This document shows, in pieces, positions 45,947 to 58,325 of a DNA stretch of 60,389 nt. Each line of letters starts with the position of its first letter. Within the stretch, counting starts at the first letter, position 1. Both the position numbers and the translations under genes were made by a program. Location of the stretch: the NCBI RefSeq assembly GCF_003144195.1, contig NW_020290049.1:5762-66150 (forward strand), written 5' to 3'. This DNA is from Ceraceosorus guamensis (lineage: Eukaryota > Basidiomycota > Exobasidiomycetes > Ceraceosorales > Ceraceosoraceae). The notes beneath the pieces are model-generated. The model was not told the origin of the DNA, did not search any database, and worked only from the letters and a program-made list of their open reading frames with translations.

Positions 45947-47357
45947 ATGCTTGCTCGCTCACTCGCACTCTTGCCATTGGCATGGACGCTCGGTGCCTCG
46001 CTTGCCAATGCTGCGGTCATCGCTCCTGGCCCAGGCAATGGAACCTCTTCGGGCGAGGCCATCTCGACTCCAGAGCTCACTGACGCCTCCAAAGCGGGAC
46101 CCTTGGGCCTGGACAACATCAATTGCCAGGACCTCACCATCAACGCCAAGATCAGCGCTCAGAATGGTGAGTAAGGGAGAGGAGAGGATCACGGTGGGGA
46201 AAATGTCGATGTGGATTACATCGCCAAGTAAAATCCTGATCCCCAAGCCATCTCATCTCGCACTCTCTCTGCCGCCCTCTCCGTCCCCCCTTTTCCCCCC
46301 ACCCGCCTCTTCATCTTCCTCAGTCGACTTTATCAACGTCGATGACAATTACAGCAACGCTTCCTACGTGACCGACACTCTGCTCGCCTTCACGCAGCGT
46401 CAAAAGAATTGGACAGCAGCGCACATGCCCGGCACCAAGCACACCAACAACGCCACGTACCGCATCGCTGCGCACTACTGCGAGCCCAAGCGAGGCGCCG
46501 TTGCGAATTCATCTCTGCTCGTCGCCACGCACGGCATCGGATTCGATTCTTCATACTGGAACTACTCTTACAAGAAATCCTACTCCTTTGTTCGTCATGC
46601 CGCCTCTCACGGATACTCCAGCTTGATCTACGATCGACTGGGCACTGGCGAATCAGAGACGCCATCCAAAGGAGGTTTCAGCACCGTGCAAGCTCCTACC
46701 GAGGTAGCCATCCTGACACAGATCCTGACGCAAGCCAAGAACAGCAACAATATTGGCGGTAAGAAGCATGCCCGAATCGTCGCTATTGGTCACTCGTACG
46801 GATCTGCCCAGAGTCAAGCGGTGACGGCTACCAGTCCGGATCTGATCGACGGTGTCGTCTTGACCGGATTCTCCACCGCCACGCAATTCACCGCCACCTT
46901 TATCCTGAGCGGAGCTTACACGCAAGCAAACAGCGTGAGCGAGCTTAGTCTCAAGGACAAGTCGGGCATCTGGTTGGCATCTGCCAGCAAAGTGTCCAAC
47001 GTGCAAAACTTCATCGACCCGTCCAATGCCGATTCCGCATCGATCGATTTGGCTCGCAAGACGGAGCAACCCGTAACGCTGGGAGCCTACGCTTCCCTAG
47101 CCTCCATCGCCGCGCCCGCTTCAAACTTTACAAAACCCGTCTTGGTGCTCAATGGCGATCACGATCTCCCCTTTTGCGGCGCAGATTGTCAATCGCAATC
47201 CCCCGCCATTCCAGACGGCGTAAAGATGCTCTACCCTGCCGCTTCCAACTTTACCAGCGAAATCATTCCCCTCACAGGACACGGCATCGTCCCTCACCGC
47301 ACTGGCCCAGAGAGCCACGAGATCACGCTTCAGTGGATCATCGATAACAAGCTTTGA
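45947..47357 (+). CDS. Secreted alpha/beta-hydrolase (esterase/lipase-like)
   Basis: Exon 1 45947-46166 and exon 2 46324-47357, joined through GTGAGT and CAG at phase 1, give about 417 residues. The start MLARSLALLPLAWTLGASLANA is a clear signal peptide; the frame upstream has no ATG. The hydrolase fold is visible: LVATHGIGFDSSYWN (oxyanion region), nucleophile elbow IGHSYGSAQ, likely acid in VLNGDHDLPF, and histidine in IPLTGHGIV. Two cysteines in FCGADC may pair. Several Asn-x-Ser/Thr sites fit a glycosylated secreted enzyme. The exon reading YDRLGTGES resembles the strand after the oxyanion loop. Substrate cannot be told. The gene lies alone between two minus-strand genes, with a TATA-like site about 140 bases upstream. 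Confidence 0.85.
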
Positions 47358-47737
47358 AGCGCCCTCGCCCGCCAGGCCCCCCTCGTCTTTTCTTACTCAT
47401 ACGACTCGTTTCTAATGCATGCTCCATCGGACGTTCCTCCTGCGCTTGCCTTTGCTTCGCTGCATCCTCACCGCGCTCTTTCAGCTCAGCGACAGATCTC
47501 AGTGCCGCGTTGTGCCGCGTACCGCGGATCAGATCTTCGCCCCGCATTCCGTCGAGTATCAGTATCAGAACACACCACGCAGCTCGCAAGTCTGGGCGGC
47601 GGGGGCGAGAAAAACAAAAGAGGTACATTTTCGTTCTTTTGCATGTCTGAGGAGCATCGAGAGGCCTGCGCCAATGCGGGCGCGCGCCCGCAGCGAAAAG
47701 CCTGGCAAGCAAGTGAACAACCTGGACGGGACTCGCT
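47358..47737. other. Short convergent spacer
   Basis: About 380 bases between the hydrolase stop (+) and the PRP24/SART3-like stop (-). Overlapping short frames exist on both strands, but none looks like a gene. It should hold both polyadenylation regions. Confidence 0.5.
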
Positions 47738-50700
47738 TCATTTCCGAAGCATCGCTCTGAACTGATCTTGACTTTTCGCCTTTGCTTGCGAGGGCGCACT
47801 CTCGGGTGCAGACTGGGGTGCAGACGCGGGCGCATCCACGCTCATCTCATCTTCCGGCTTGACGCCGCTGCCCTGTTTGGTCTGCGCAATCGCGCTCGTA
47901 GCCCTCGCGCTCGCACTCGCTGCACCAAAGCCGACGCCACCTCGGCCCCTGCCGCGAGCTCTGCTAGCGAATCCCAGAGCTGCTCGCGGTGCAAAGGATT
48001 GCGGCGCGTCGTTGTCCGACGGCAAAGGTCGGGCTGCTGCTGACAAGGGCGATTTGCCAGACGTCTGCGTTGTTCCGAAATCAGCTCCAAGCGGCACAAA
48101 TTCGATCGGTCGTCCATCGTAGAGCAATGTGCTTCGCAGAGCAAGCAAGCCCGCAGTCTGAAAAGCAAGGCGCAGAGAGTGAGTGCGAAAGGGCAATCGA
48201 GCAGCGCATGTGGTGATCGACCAAACGCACCTGCGCATCTTTGCAAACGACGACGGCCTTCCCTTGACCTTCCGCTCCGGGAGTCCAATTCACCTTGCTG
48301 ATGCTTCCCACTCCACCCGCAACATTCTCGAACAATTGTTGAATCTTGGCCTCTTGCGCGTCAAAGGGTAGGTGTCGCACCTTGACAGCAGCAGCGCACT
48401 GTTCAGGCGTGAGCCTCTTGGAAAGCGCATTGCCCGTCGATGATGCAGCAGCTTTGGCCAAAGAGACTTGAATGGGTTTGCCATTGATGCGCGCGTTTGG
48501 CTGACCATCTTCCTCCAGCTTTGAAAGGACAGCGACGGCTTGATGAGCATCCAAGACGTTCTTGTAATCCACAAAAGCCAAGCCTTTTGGTTTGCCATTT
48601 GGACCTCTGAGCACCCGCACGCCCGTCACTTCTCCGAACGGCGTGAACAGCGCCTTGACTTGCTCATCGGTAGCGGCGCGAGGAAGTCCGGTGATGAAGA
48701 GCTCGCACTTGTCGGCGTGGGCATCTGTACGTTGCGCTTTACGTGCGGGGTCCGATATCAAGACTTGTACCGCTGATGATTGGTTCGAATTCAACGGCTG
48801 ATCGTTGAGTGCAAGGGCAGCTTCGGCGTGTTCCTGTCCATGTTGGGCAAACGCATCTCAGCACGGGCCAACACGGTCAGCCGAACGCGCAAACAACTCA
48901 CCGGCACAGCGTAGACGACGTAACAAAATCTCCGACTGGCCTTGATGCGTCTACTGGGCCATCTGACCTCGTAGATTTCTCCAAACTTTTCAAATGCAGC
49001 CTTGATCTGCTCATCCGTCGTTCCCTCTTCAAAGTTTGTGACAAAGAGCGTGCACTCCCATCCAAGACTGACCCTGACCTCGTTCGATCCTATCAGCTTT
49101 CGATCCCTCGTGCGGGCTGCAGGCACGCTCGAACGATCGACAAACTCGACCATGGCCGCAGCGCTCGTCGGTCCGCCCGATGTGCCGGATGGAAGAGGTC
49201 GAGGAAGAAGATCAGGATCGAGCAATTCGCCGCACGTGCGGAAAAAGCGAACCAGCTCTGCGGACGTGCAATCCAGGGGCAAGTTGGAGACGATGACTGA
49301 ACTGTTCTCTCGATCTCTGTCAACGTGCGCATGGAGTGTGAGCCTCGATTCGGGAAGTCCGCTCGTTCAGCCACACTCACCGACCGCTCGAAGTGGACTG
49401 AGGCGCACCAGGTCTGGAAGGCGAGCCAGTTGTCGCCTGTCCAGCCACGCTCGAAGGACCAGCCGCATCCACATCCATCCCCGCATCCTCATCCTCCGCT
49501 TTGCGTTTTCGGCCTGCGCCATCCGCATGGCTATTAGCGTCGGGTGCCGCAGCATCGTCGTGCCCTTGCACGTTGTGCGTCGAGGTCTGCGCATAGTTTG
49601 TGCCCTGATATTGCGCGTATTCGTACTGGAAAACAAGCGCACGCAGCGGTTCAGTCCCACGCCGATTCAGATCGCAGCCATAGAGCAAATCGCCACTCAC
49701 CCAAGCTTTCCACACCACTTCCCTCTGCTGTCTGATTCTCGCCTTGACCACCTCGATCTCCTGCACCGTTCCAAAGCACATTTCAAATCTATTCCACTCC
49801 TCCATCAACTCCAATTTTTCCTTTTCCCTCTCTCCTCCAAAGTTCCTAGCGAGGGCCATCTTGTACGTGCTTCTAGCCTTCTTGACGTCTCCCACGCGAG
49901 CTCTGCACTCGGCAGCGTGGGACCAAACGGCGACATTGTTGGGTTGATCGAGCAAGGCGTCTTGCCAAATCTCTTCCGCTAGCGTTTCCGTGCCTTGTCC
50001 AATCAGACAATACTCCGTAGCGAGCCTTTCCAGTCTCAATGCTTCGTCCTTTTCCAGCAAGCCTGCTGCTCCCCCTCCTTCCTGCGCTTGTTGTTGTTGA
50101 CGAATGATGGCGTGGTAGTACATCAAGAGGCCGTAGAGGATGGACCAACGATCGGTATCGCTCCACAGCATACTCTTCGCCAAAGCCTCTTGCACCGTCG
50201 TTCCCCTCTCGCTAGCCAGATCCACCGCCAAAAGCTCTCTCTCCGCATCCATCCTGCCCAGTACGAGCTGAATCGTAGCTTCTATGCCACCTTCCCCTTC
50301 TCCCTTTGCAGCTGCATTGCCCGGCACGGACAAGAACAAGCCGCCATCAAAGACTTTGGAGAATGTCTCTTCCACCTGCACGCGCGATCGCGAGGAGGCA
50401 AACTGACGAAGCTGGATTGCCCAAAGCTCGCCCGAGAGCGGAAGAGCCTTGACCGCCCGAGCTATCAACGATTGAGCCAGTAGTGGGGAGATTCTCGGTC
50501 GACTCTGCAGGCATCGCGCGTCGTGTGACGAGAAATCCAACGCGAATCAGACTCCACCGTGCACACCTCTGACGCAAAAAGGAAAAAGACTCACCAAGGT
50601 CCAAACCGCTTCGACCCAGCATTTCTTGGCCTTGTTCCACATTTCCGCCCTGAGCGCATCCAACAATCGTCTGACATTTTTATTCTCACTCTTTCCCAGC

Positions 50701-53042
50701 ACCCTTCCCAAGTTCTTGTTCCAGCTCTCCCACTGCGGCGTCGGCGGCTGCTCGTTGAACACGCCGCTGAGCGCGGGCGGCAAGCCCAGCACGATCAGGG
50801 ATCTCTCTAGCGTTGCATGCAGCGTCTCCGTAGGCACTTGAAGCACCGTCATTTCCCGCCCTGCCGCTGCAGCTGCTTGCTTCTCCTTTTTGGATTTGGA
50901 TCCGGAAGATTGCGTGTTTGCCGAGCTGTTGATCTTGTCGAGCCTGTCCAGATAAGCCTTCCAGCCTTGCGCCACACCTTCTAGCGCATTCGCTAATTCC
51001 TGAATGGCGCTCTGGATGCGATTTGCGTCCGCCTTCTTTCCTAGCGTCGAGGCGTCGGGAACGTTTCGAGGTAGCTGCAAGACGACTCGCAGAGCTGCCC
51101 AATACCTCTCCTCGACCGAGGTGATGGTGCGTTCCAGAGGCTCCAGCTCGACGAGTAGCGCTTTGGCGCGGGACATTTGCGATGTGGCTTCGGACAGAGA
51201 TGCCTCGTAGGCGTTCGCTGGCATGTAGAGCGACACGAAGCGCGTGTAGGATGCGAAAGTCTGGTCCAGATCTGGGAAAGGGGTTGTGCAGCGTGAGGGC
51301 GCAGGTGAGCTGCTAGGCGAGCATACGAGCTTGCGCGCATCTGGCAGGCGCCTTGCTCCTCCCTTTCCCCCCTTTCCAATCCGCATTGGTGCCGCTTTGC
51401 CGTCACGCGATGCTCACCCGTATGGCAGCTCCTCAACCTTGTCAAGTAAATTTTCTGTACGCTCTCCAGTCTCTCCTGCGAGTACGTCACCTGCGCATAT
51501 TGCGTAGCCGCTTTAAGCGCTCGACGACGACGATCTCGATCGATGCGCAACTGGAACTTTTCGAATGTGAGGTAGAAGTTGAAGAGGGTTTGGGACTGTG
51601 GCGGCAAGGCGAACACGCGCGAGTGGTGCGCGAGTATGTTGAAGGTGAAAAGCGGTCACTTCGAATCAGCGTGCGGGCTCCGCTGCTGCTGAAGAGACCC
51701 AGAGCGTCGCAATATTTACGATCTCGAGGCGCACAGAGATGAAGTGTGGCTCTGCACTTGCTGTGATGACTCGTCATCGACGCACGCTCAGAAACACTTT
51801 CCCTCGTGACTGCACCGCAGTCCACATCAAATCGCCCTTCGCACCACTCACATGCTTGACGTCTGCACTAGCCCTGCTCCACATTTCCCTCAAAAACTCC
51901 CTCGTGCTGTCTTCTGAGAGTAGATGCTTGTACTCCTGGTGCGCCTGATTGTCGCCGTCATCCTGCTGCTGATCATAACGCGAGGCGTCGAGAGAGACGT
52001 ACAATTTGTCAGTCACTGCACGCAGGGTGCTGCTCGAGTAAGCGCCGGATGGATGATAGGTGACGTCCGATCGGGCTGCGGTCCAGCGCGCGATGGGATC
52101 CGTCTCGATGGGCAGGCATCGCGCGTGGTCGGTCGCAGGCACGCGCGCACGCCCATAAAGCCTCATCAACGCATGCTCGATGTAATCTTGCGCGTTGCTG
52201 TGCTCTTCCTCCTCCTCTTCCTCTTCCTCGCCGGGATCCTCGAAAAAGTCCAAATGACGACCGGAATCTTCCACATTACCTGCGAGCACCAAGCTAGACG
52301 CTGCCACAAATGCAGGCGCAAAGAGAGCGCTTCCGCCCGAGTTGAACGTGGCTTGGCTGTGCGTCGAGAGGACATCTTTCCAGCCTTGAATAGTCTCGGT
52401 ATCGGAAGTGCGCAAGAAGTGATGCACAGAGAGAGCATTGTGGAGTTGAGTGAGCGAATGAGAGAGCGTGTGCGATGAGCGTGCTTGATTGAGTTGATGC
52501 GAGAGCTTTTGCAGCGCTTCCTCGGCGTATGGAGCGCTTTGCAGCTCAGCGAGTGTGGCGTGTAGGAGTCGATGGTGATCGATCGGCGACAGCGTGTCGA
52601 GTGCGGTGGCAGGTGCGCTATTCGCAAGCGCTGTCTCCTCCTCCTCCTTCTGCTCTCCGTCACCCACCATGCTGCTCGCATCATCCATCGCGGCATCCAC
52701 CTCTCCCACTTGCTCCTGCATCGTATCCCCCACCCGCTCAAGATCGACCTCTGCTAGATCAGCGCTGATGATGTGCACAGTTGCGCTCGGTGAAGCGGTG
52801 AGCGATGCGATGCGATGCGCGTCTACCGATGGGTGTACTTTGTGTAGGCGGGGCGAGACGGGGATGAGGACGTTGCCTACTGGAGGATGACAGTCTGAAT
52901 GCTCTTCCGTCCGAATCGCCCCCCACTCACCTCTTTGCAAACAGCAGCCAAGCCAACGCATCAACGCATCGCCCATCTGTGCATGTGAATTCAAGATTCG
53001 CGCGTTCGATGCATGCGCTTCAGCGACGCGCCCGCGCGACAT
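47738..53042 (-). CDS. PRP24: PRP24/SART3-type U6 snRNP recycling factor (HAT repeats, four RRMs, Lsm-binding tail)
   Basis: Prp24/SART3 binds U6 snRNA and Lsm2-8 and anneals U6 to U4 after splicing. Exons from the right: 53042 (or ATG at 52976) to 52931, 52879-51786, 51595-51418, 51271-50595, 50505-49701, 49625-49381, 49316-48902, 48833-48231, 48157-47738; phases agree. HAT-type helices span exons 2-5 (HLLSEDSTREFLREMWSRA, LFNFYLTFEKFQ, QDALLDQPNNVAVWSHAAEC). RRMs follow: VIVSNLPLDCTSAELVRFF, CTLFVTNFEEGTTDEQIKAA, CELFITGLPRAATDEQVKAL with GLAFVDYKN, and VKVRHLPFDAQEAKIQQLF. A basic linker RKRKAEDED precedes RRM1. The last residues SQDQFRAMLRK match the conserved Lsm-interaction motif. HAT repeats are metazoan/fungal SART3-like; four RRMs recall yeast Prp24. 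The 51-base first intron removes a Trp-rich insertion. Confidence 0.85.
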
Positions 53043-53788
53043 TACATCACGTGATGCTTTCTGGACTTTGCATGGTCAGCAGGCAACGATGGGCCGCGCG
53101 CATAGATTTGGACGCTTGCGCGCGTTTGTGGAGGCTGCTGCAGGCTGCTGTTGCATGTGATCCTGCTGCTGATGGATGATCGCGAATGATGATGAGCATG
53201 ACGCAGACGTGCGTTTGGGGATACGCGCGCGCGTCTGCTCCGCGTTGCCTTGGGTTAGCATCGCCAAGCGTGCAGGTGAGGGGCAGACACGAGTGCAGAG
53301 CAGAGCAGATCGGCAAGGGTTTGCCGGCCGGTGCGTGCTGATCATGGTCAAGTGTGGGGGGTTGGAGAGCGAGGTGAGCATGAGGTGCAGCATCGCAAGA
53401 GCAGCGCACGAGCAGCTATTCAGGACTCAGGCCATTCACATTCCACGGCACACGGCTTCCGGTAGTCGTAAGGCTAGTCGCGATGTGACTCTTCTGACTT
53501 GCCAATCTCACCCACACATCGACTCCTGACCCGCACTTGCACATCCCCATTTATCATTCAACTCACGACGCTTTGCGCAGACCTCATCATCGCGCTCGTC
53601 GCTGGTGAGCGTGAGTGCGGCAAGTCAAGAGGTCGGCAGTCGAGGGTGAGTGCCTTGAGGGGGGGCAACCGAACTGCGCACCCCAAGCTCCATCGCACTC
53701 ACCACCTGCAATGGCCCCTCCTCTCCCCCATCGCAGCACACGCGAGGCTCCATCTCCCCGTCAGCTCCCTCCCCTCCTTCCCCCCATC
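53043..53788. promoter_or_regulatory. Divergent region between PRP24-like and YSC84-like genes
   Basis: About 750 bases between two starts. A palindromic ATCACGTGAT sits at 53046-53055, immediately next to the farthest PRP24 start; if the inner ATG at 52976 is used it lies about 70 bases upstream. GC-rich pyrimidine tracts precede the YSC84 start (53757-53786). No gene seen inside. Confidence 0.5.
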
Positions 53789-56700
53789 ATGGGCAATCCA
53801 CTGCCCGTCTCCTTGCCAGAAGAATGCATCAAAGCTCAAAAGGTCGGTAGGCAGCGTCGTGCACCCCACTGCCCAAGTCCGTGCATGTATGCTCATGCTG
53901 CTGCCTCCCCCCTCCCAACCCCCCGCAGATCCTGCGCAGGATGGTGGATCCGGTGCATGGCGTGGACGGTGTGGTGCCGCTGAAGGTGCTGGAAAAGGCA
54001 AAAGGCTTTGCCATCTTCAGCGTATTCAGGGTTGGATTCCGTGAGTCGCGCCCGCTTCCATATCCTCTGCGTATTGCGCCGGCCCCCGCATCCACGAGGC
54101 ACACGTACGCGCTGCTCGTCAAGCTGATCCACCAACCCCCGACGCCTCCCTTCCTGGCCCACACATCCCGCTAGTCATGTCCGCTCGAGGAGGTTCCGGC
54201 ATCGTCATAGCTCGTACAGGTCCCAATTCCTGGTCCGCACCCGCGGCCCTGGCCATCGGAGGTCTGGGTGGAGGTTTCAATGCCGGAGCTGATGTGACGG
54301 ATTTCCTCATCGTCCTCAACACCGCTCGAGCAGTCAAGGCGTTCATGTCCACCGGATCGCTGCAACTGGGCGGCAATTTGAGCGTGGCCGTCGGACCCGT
54401 CGGAAGGAGCGCCGAAGCTGCTGCGGCGGTCAATAGCGAAGGCTCGGCTGCTGCCATGTACTCTTATTCCAGGAGCAAGGGCGTATATGCTGGACTCAGC
54501 GTAGAGGGCACCGTGCTGCTCGATCGATCCGATGCCAATTCCAAAGCCTACCATCAGAGCGACTGTTCGGCCAAAAAGGTCCTTAGCGGCAGCGTCGATG
54601 TGCCCAGCTGGGCCCTGCCCCTGCACGACACGGTCAAAAAGTTCACAATGACTGGTGGTGCGGACGATGCGCGCTCCGTCAAGGATCACGGAGGCTGGGT
54701 AGGGACAACGGGTGCGATAGAGGGCATGTCGGGCGATCCTTATGCGGAAGAGAGAGCAGAGAATGAAAGGAGGAGGAACAACGTGAGCTCCACCAGCAGG
54801 GATTGGGATGAGGACGAGAGAGGCGGCGCACACTCCAGGTGGGCCACGGATGAGAGCACCATCGATGTGGACACTGCACGACAGAAGGCGCTAGAAAGGG
54901 GAATGAGGGATCTGGATGCCGGCCATCGTCCATACTCACCCAACGCGTACGCTCGATCGCACTCCAGACCGGGCCTTGCCAAACGCTTGGGATCCTTTGG
55001 ACGCTCTTCATCCCACAACTCCAACGCCTCTCGAGAATACGCTTTCGGAACGTCCAATGGCGCAGCCAGCTTTTCGGGCGGAGCATCAGGCACGCCCAGC
55101 AACTACGCGTCCGAATTTGCCGCTGCAAGAACATCTCCCTCCTCTGCCTACCGACCAGCTTCCAGCAGCGGTGGCAGTAGCAGGTTCTCCACCAGTCCCA
55201 AGAACGCCTTTTCTTCCAACGTCGGGAATCGCACGAACTTCAAGGGCGAGACGAGCCTCTTGGATGCGCAGAGCGCCAGCGATTCGTACGGCACGGGCGC
55301 GGGCACTGGACAAGCTGGACATGCAACCTACCACCTCTCCAACAGAGCTGCGCATACGCGGGGAGCAGGCGGCGGTAGTCTTGGGTTCAAACAGCAATTC
55401 AGGAACAGCACGTCGAGCGAGAGCGCGGATGAAGAGCAGCAACGGTCCAGCGCTACTTATTCGACGCATCGACTTTCGCAGAGTCAGAGCGTGGCTACCG
55501 CCTCGCAAGGGTCCAAGTGGAACAATGTGGCGACGCATAATCCGTCCCCTTCCCTCAATGCCGACCCGTTCTTTGCTTCTTCGCCTTCGTCGTCTAGAAA
55601 TCTCGCCAGCCCGTCGGGTCCTTACGCGCTCGATAGGGATGGCAATCGATCCAACAAGTCCTCTTCCAGCAGTAGCGCCTCCGCAGCGGCCAACGGTGCA
55701 GGATTCGTCTTTCCCAGATCGGGCGGTGCGGAAGCTTTGGATTCGCCCAGCGGAGCAAGAGCCGGCGCTCAAGGTTGGCGAGACGATTACGGTCTGTCGA
55801 GTGCTGATGAGCAACACAATTTCAACGGTTCTTCAAACGGCAGCGGCAATGGGTACGGACACGGATACGGGGAGAAACCGAAAAGACCAGATATGAGGCA
55901 TCGGAGCAGCTCCTCCGCTTCTCGCTTGTGGAACAGAATCCGAGGAAACAGTCAGGCTACCATTGTCCCGCCTGCGACGACTGGATCGGGATACTTTGAG
56001 GAAAAGAAGAGTGCGAGCAGACGGGACTCGACGGATCTGATCAGGTTCGAAGAGGAGAAGACCACGCCGCCCTCTTCTCCCCAGACGAACCCGCCCGTCT
56101 CTGCAAACACCGTCGACTCTTTTGCTCATTCTGGCGCCACGAGCAACTTTGCAAGCGGAGCTTTTCCCTCCAGCTCTCGAGCGCACATCGATTCGACCGC
56201 CACCACTAGCACCGCGGCGTCTCCAACGCAACAAAGAAGGGTGGTGGCGCTGTACGATTTCGAAGGACAAGAAGCGCAGGATCTGTCCTTCAAGATCGGA
56301 GATGTGATCCGGGTGATCAGGGCTACGATGGACAGGCAGGATTGGTGGTTGGGAAGATTGGAGGATGCTAGTGCGGGAGTGCAAGGTCGGAGCGGCGTGG
56401 TTGGAAGGTGAGTTTGGGCTGGATGGTGCGCGGAGTGGCAGAATGGCAAAAGGATGGTGGGCACGGTGAAGTTGGTGAATTGCTGGGAGCGTGTGCGAGG
56501 TGCGAGGTGTGATGGGTAAGGTTGCGAAGTGCGATGCATGGTGCGGTCAGCACTGGAAGGCAGAAGCCTATACTCGGAGGGGTCAAGCTGGCAAGGCTGA
56601 AGTGGACGTGATGCTGGCGAGGAACGTCGATGGGTGAGCTGATTTTCGACTTTTGTCACCATGTCACAGTTTCCCGGCCAACTACACCGAGGATCTCTGA
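53789..56700 (+). CDS. YSC84: YSC84/LSB-type actin-patch protein (Ysc84 domain plus C-terminal SH3)
   Basis: Ysc84 family proteins bind actin and phosphoinositides through the Ysc84 (SYLF) domain and endocytic partners through SH3. Exons 53789-53842, 53929-54040, 54175-56407, 56670-56700 splice in phase. The start MGNPLPVSLPEECIKAQK leads into ILRRMVDPVHGVDGVVPLKV and KAKGFAIFSVFRVGF. Then MSARGGSGIVIAR, GGLGGGFNAGADVTDFLIVL and LGGNLSVAVGPVGRSAEA are classic for the domain. A long Ser/Asn-rich linker (about 400 residues) separates it from SH3: VVALYDFEGQEAQDLSFKIGD, DWWLGRL, and the closing SFPANYTEDL, whose last ten residues come from the final exon. Architecture and length match fungal orthologues. 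VPS9 elsewhere in the window also serves endocytosis, but no operon-like link is implied. Confidence 0.92.
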
Positions 56701-56866
56701 TACCGCTCGACTCGTTCGGCGTCCACCGCATGCAAGACCACCACATCGATATCGACACGACCTCGCCTTTGTGTCGCTCATCGATTCCATCGTCGTTCAA
56801 CGAATACCGCCCGGCGTCATCCGAAGCGCCACTCGTCACGTCTAGATTACCGTACTCTCTGTACAT

Positions 56867-56955
56867 TCACCGGTCAACATCCTCATCGAGCATCCTTGTA
56901 CATTCACCTTTCGACGTATCCATCGACATCCTTGTACATTCACCTTTCGACGTGT
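56867..56955 (+). repeat. Short direct repeats containing TTGTACATTCACCTTTCGACG
   Basis: Two nearly exact copies about 42 bases apart plus one partial copy on the left (TGTACATTCACC). They lie about 170 bases after the YSC84 stop, so they may be within its 3' untranslated region. Confidence 0.75.
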
Positions 56956-56997
56956 ATCAGACATTCGCAACATTTCTGCACCATACGACACTGCACG

Positions 56998-57426
56998 TCA
57001 TCCACCTTGCCCGCCTTCATCACGCCTCGAGCGACCGCCAAACGTGCCTCGCGCTCGAATGAGCAAATGCTCGCGCACCCAATCGAAATGCTTCGTGCTC
57101 AAAAGTTGGATGTGGACGTGATAGGTGCGCGCTTGTGTGTCGGCAAACATGGGATTCGTGGGTCGCTCGGAAATGACTGGGTTGCGCTTGCTGTGTCTGT
57201 GGATGAAGCGCGGCGCTCCTTTGCGACCTGAGAGGAGACGTGGACGCTCGGGGGCTTGTTTGGACGCACGACGAGACGAGCCATCAGCGTTGACAGTGAT
57301 CAAATGGGCACAGCGTTGCGCCCTGTACGTCTGCGCTGCGCAGAGTTGGAGCTTGATACGGTGTGAGCGTCGATGAGGTGTCGGTGGCTGTGAGGACGTT
57401 TTGGAGCTGTTGGGAAAGGATAGCAT
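56998..57426 (-). CDS. Possible small basic protein, unassigned
   Basis: This frame of 142 codons starts MLSFPNSSKTSSQPPTPHRR. The first third is basic and acid-poor, like a mitochondrial presequence. The rest includes RPRLLSGRKGAPRFIH, ERPTNPMFADTQARTYHV and HFDWVREHLLIRARG, which look like real protein text. An overlapping minus frame to its right (57284-57646) has LDDAILSQQLQNVL, so the gene may be spliced across both. I do not recognise the family and am unsure of the limits. Confidence 0.3.
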   Translation of the reverse strand: MLSFPNSSKTSSQPPTPHRRSHRIKLQLCAAQTYRAQRCAHLITVNADGSSRRASKQAPERPRLLSGRKGAPRFIHRHSKRNPVISERPTNPMFADTQARTYHVHIQLLSTKHFDWVREHLLIRARGTFGGRSRRDEGGQGG

Positions 57427-58325
57427 CGTCGAGCTGTAGGCGGGCCAGGCGAGCGTGCGAATCGCTTCGCTTGCAGGGCCAAAGCGAAGATCTGGAGCTT
57501 TGATGGAAATGCGAAACGCGGAAGCTACCGTCGCTGAATCCAGAGATGCGTCTGCGTGCTGAGTTTGGCGTGTGACAGCTGTGTGAAGCTTTTTCTTCTC
57601 CTTGTCCCCGGCTCCCTGTGCTCAGCATTGAGTCACGGGACCACAAAACTGCTTTGAGTGATATTGATCATCGTTCGCTGTGGCACATACACTTGCTGTG
57701 GCAAAGCTGGTGTTCCATGCTCCCAGTGCCACACACCAACAAACCTTTGCGAAAAGATGGATTGTATCTGGTCGTTGGCAATGTGGCGAATTATGATGGC
57801 AGCCGCATTCTCCCAAGATTGCAGCACAAGGAAAAGCGAACGGGTCATCCAAGCCTTCCTCAAGCTTGACGAGTGCGCCTTGACAATTTGGAAAGATGTG
57901 TGGAGCTGATGTGGCACACGGTGCTTTGTGTGCAGACAGCACAGTGACGCAGACAGAGGAGCAAACTTGAAGGAGCTCTGCACAGACGAGCCTGCTTGTG
58001 TCAACCAATGGACGGGAGGCAGCAAGACATTCAGAGAGCTGCTTTGGAAACCCCTGCTCAGAGAGATTCATCACAGATACGCGTGGCAGGCTTCCCAAAA
58101 GAGCATTGCAGTGCAGTAGACAGAGCTTGAGACCCAAAGCAGCAAATGCTTGACAGCATGGTTTCTCCAGACAGGCCATTTGGCTTTTCTTGTGCACAAC
58201 ACAGAGGTGTGCCAATGAATGTTTTTGCTCACCTGCCTCTTGCCAACAATCCTACACCTGCTCTTTTCCCAGTTTCTCCAAAGTCTCCCCTTGCACTCAA
58301 GACTTTCATCTGCGTTGAACACAGG

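Larger units (their letters stand above)
56701..57600. other. Spacer 3' of YSC84-like gene, with direct repeats and a doubtful minus-strand frame
   Basis: Two copies of an approximately 27-base word, CATCCTTGTACATTCACCTT plus TCGACGT, lie at about 56888-56955, and a third partial copy (GTACATTCACC) precedes them. A minus frame at 56998-57426 (142 codons, MLSFPNSSKTSSQPP) is basic and contains HIQLLSTKHFDWVREHLLIR; it could be part of a small gene, but no family is recognised and exon limits are unclear. Confidence 0.45.

Noticed and set aside
57622-58215. 197-codon Cys-rich minus-strand frame
   Set aside because: Cysteine spacing is irregular, no signal peptide, and several overlapping frames of similar length exist; not supported as a gene.
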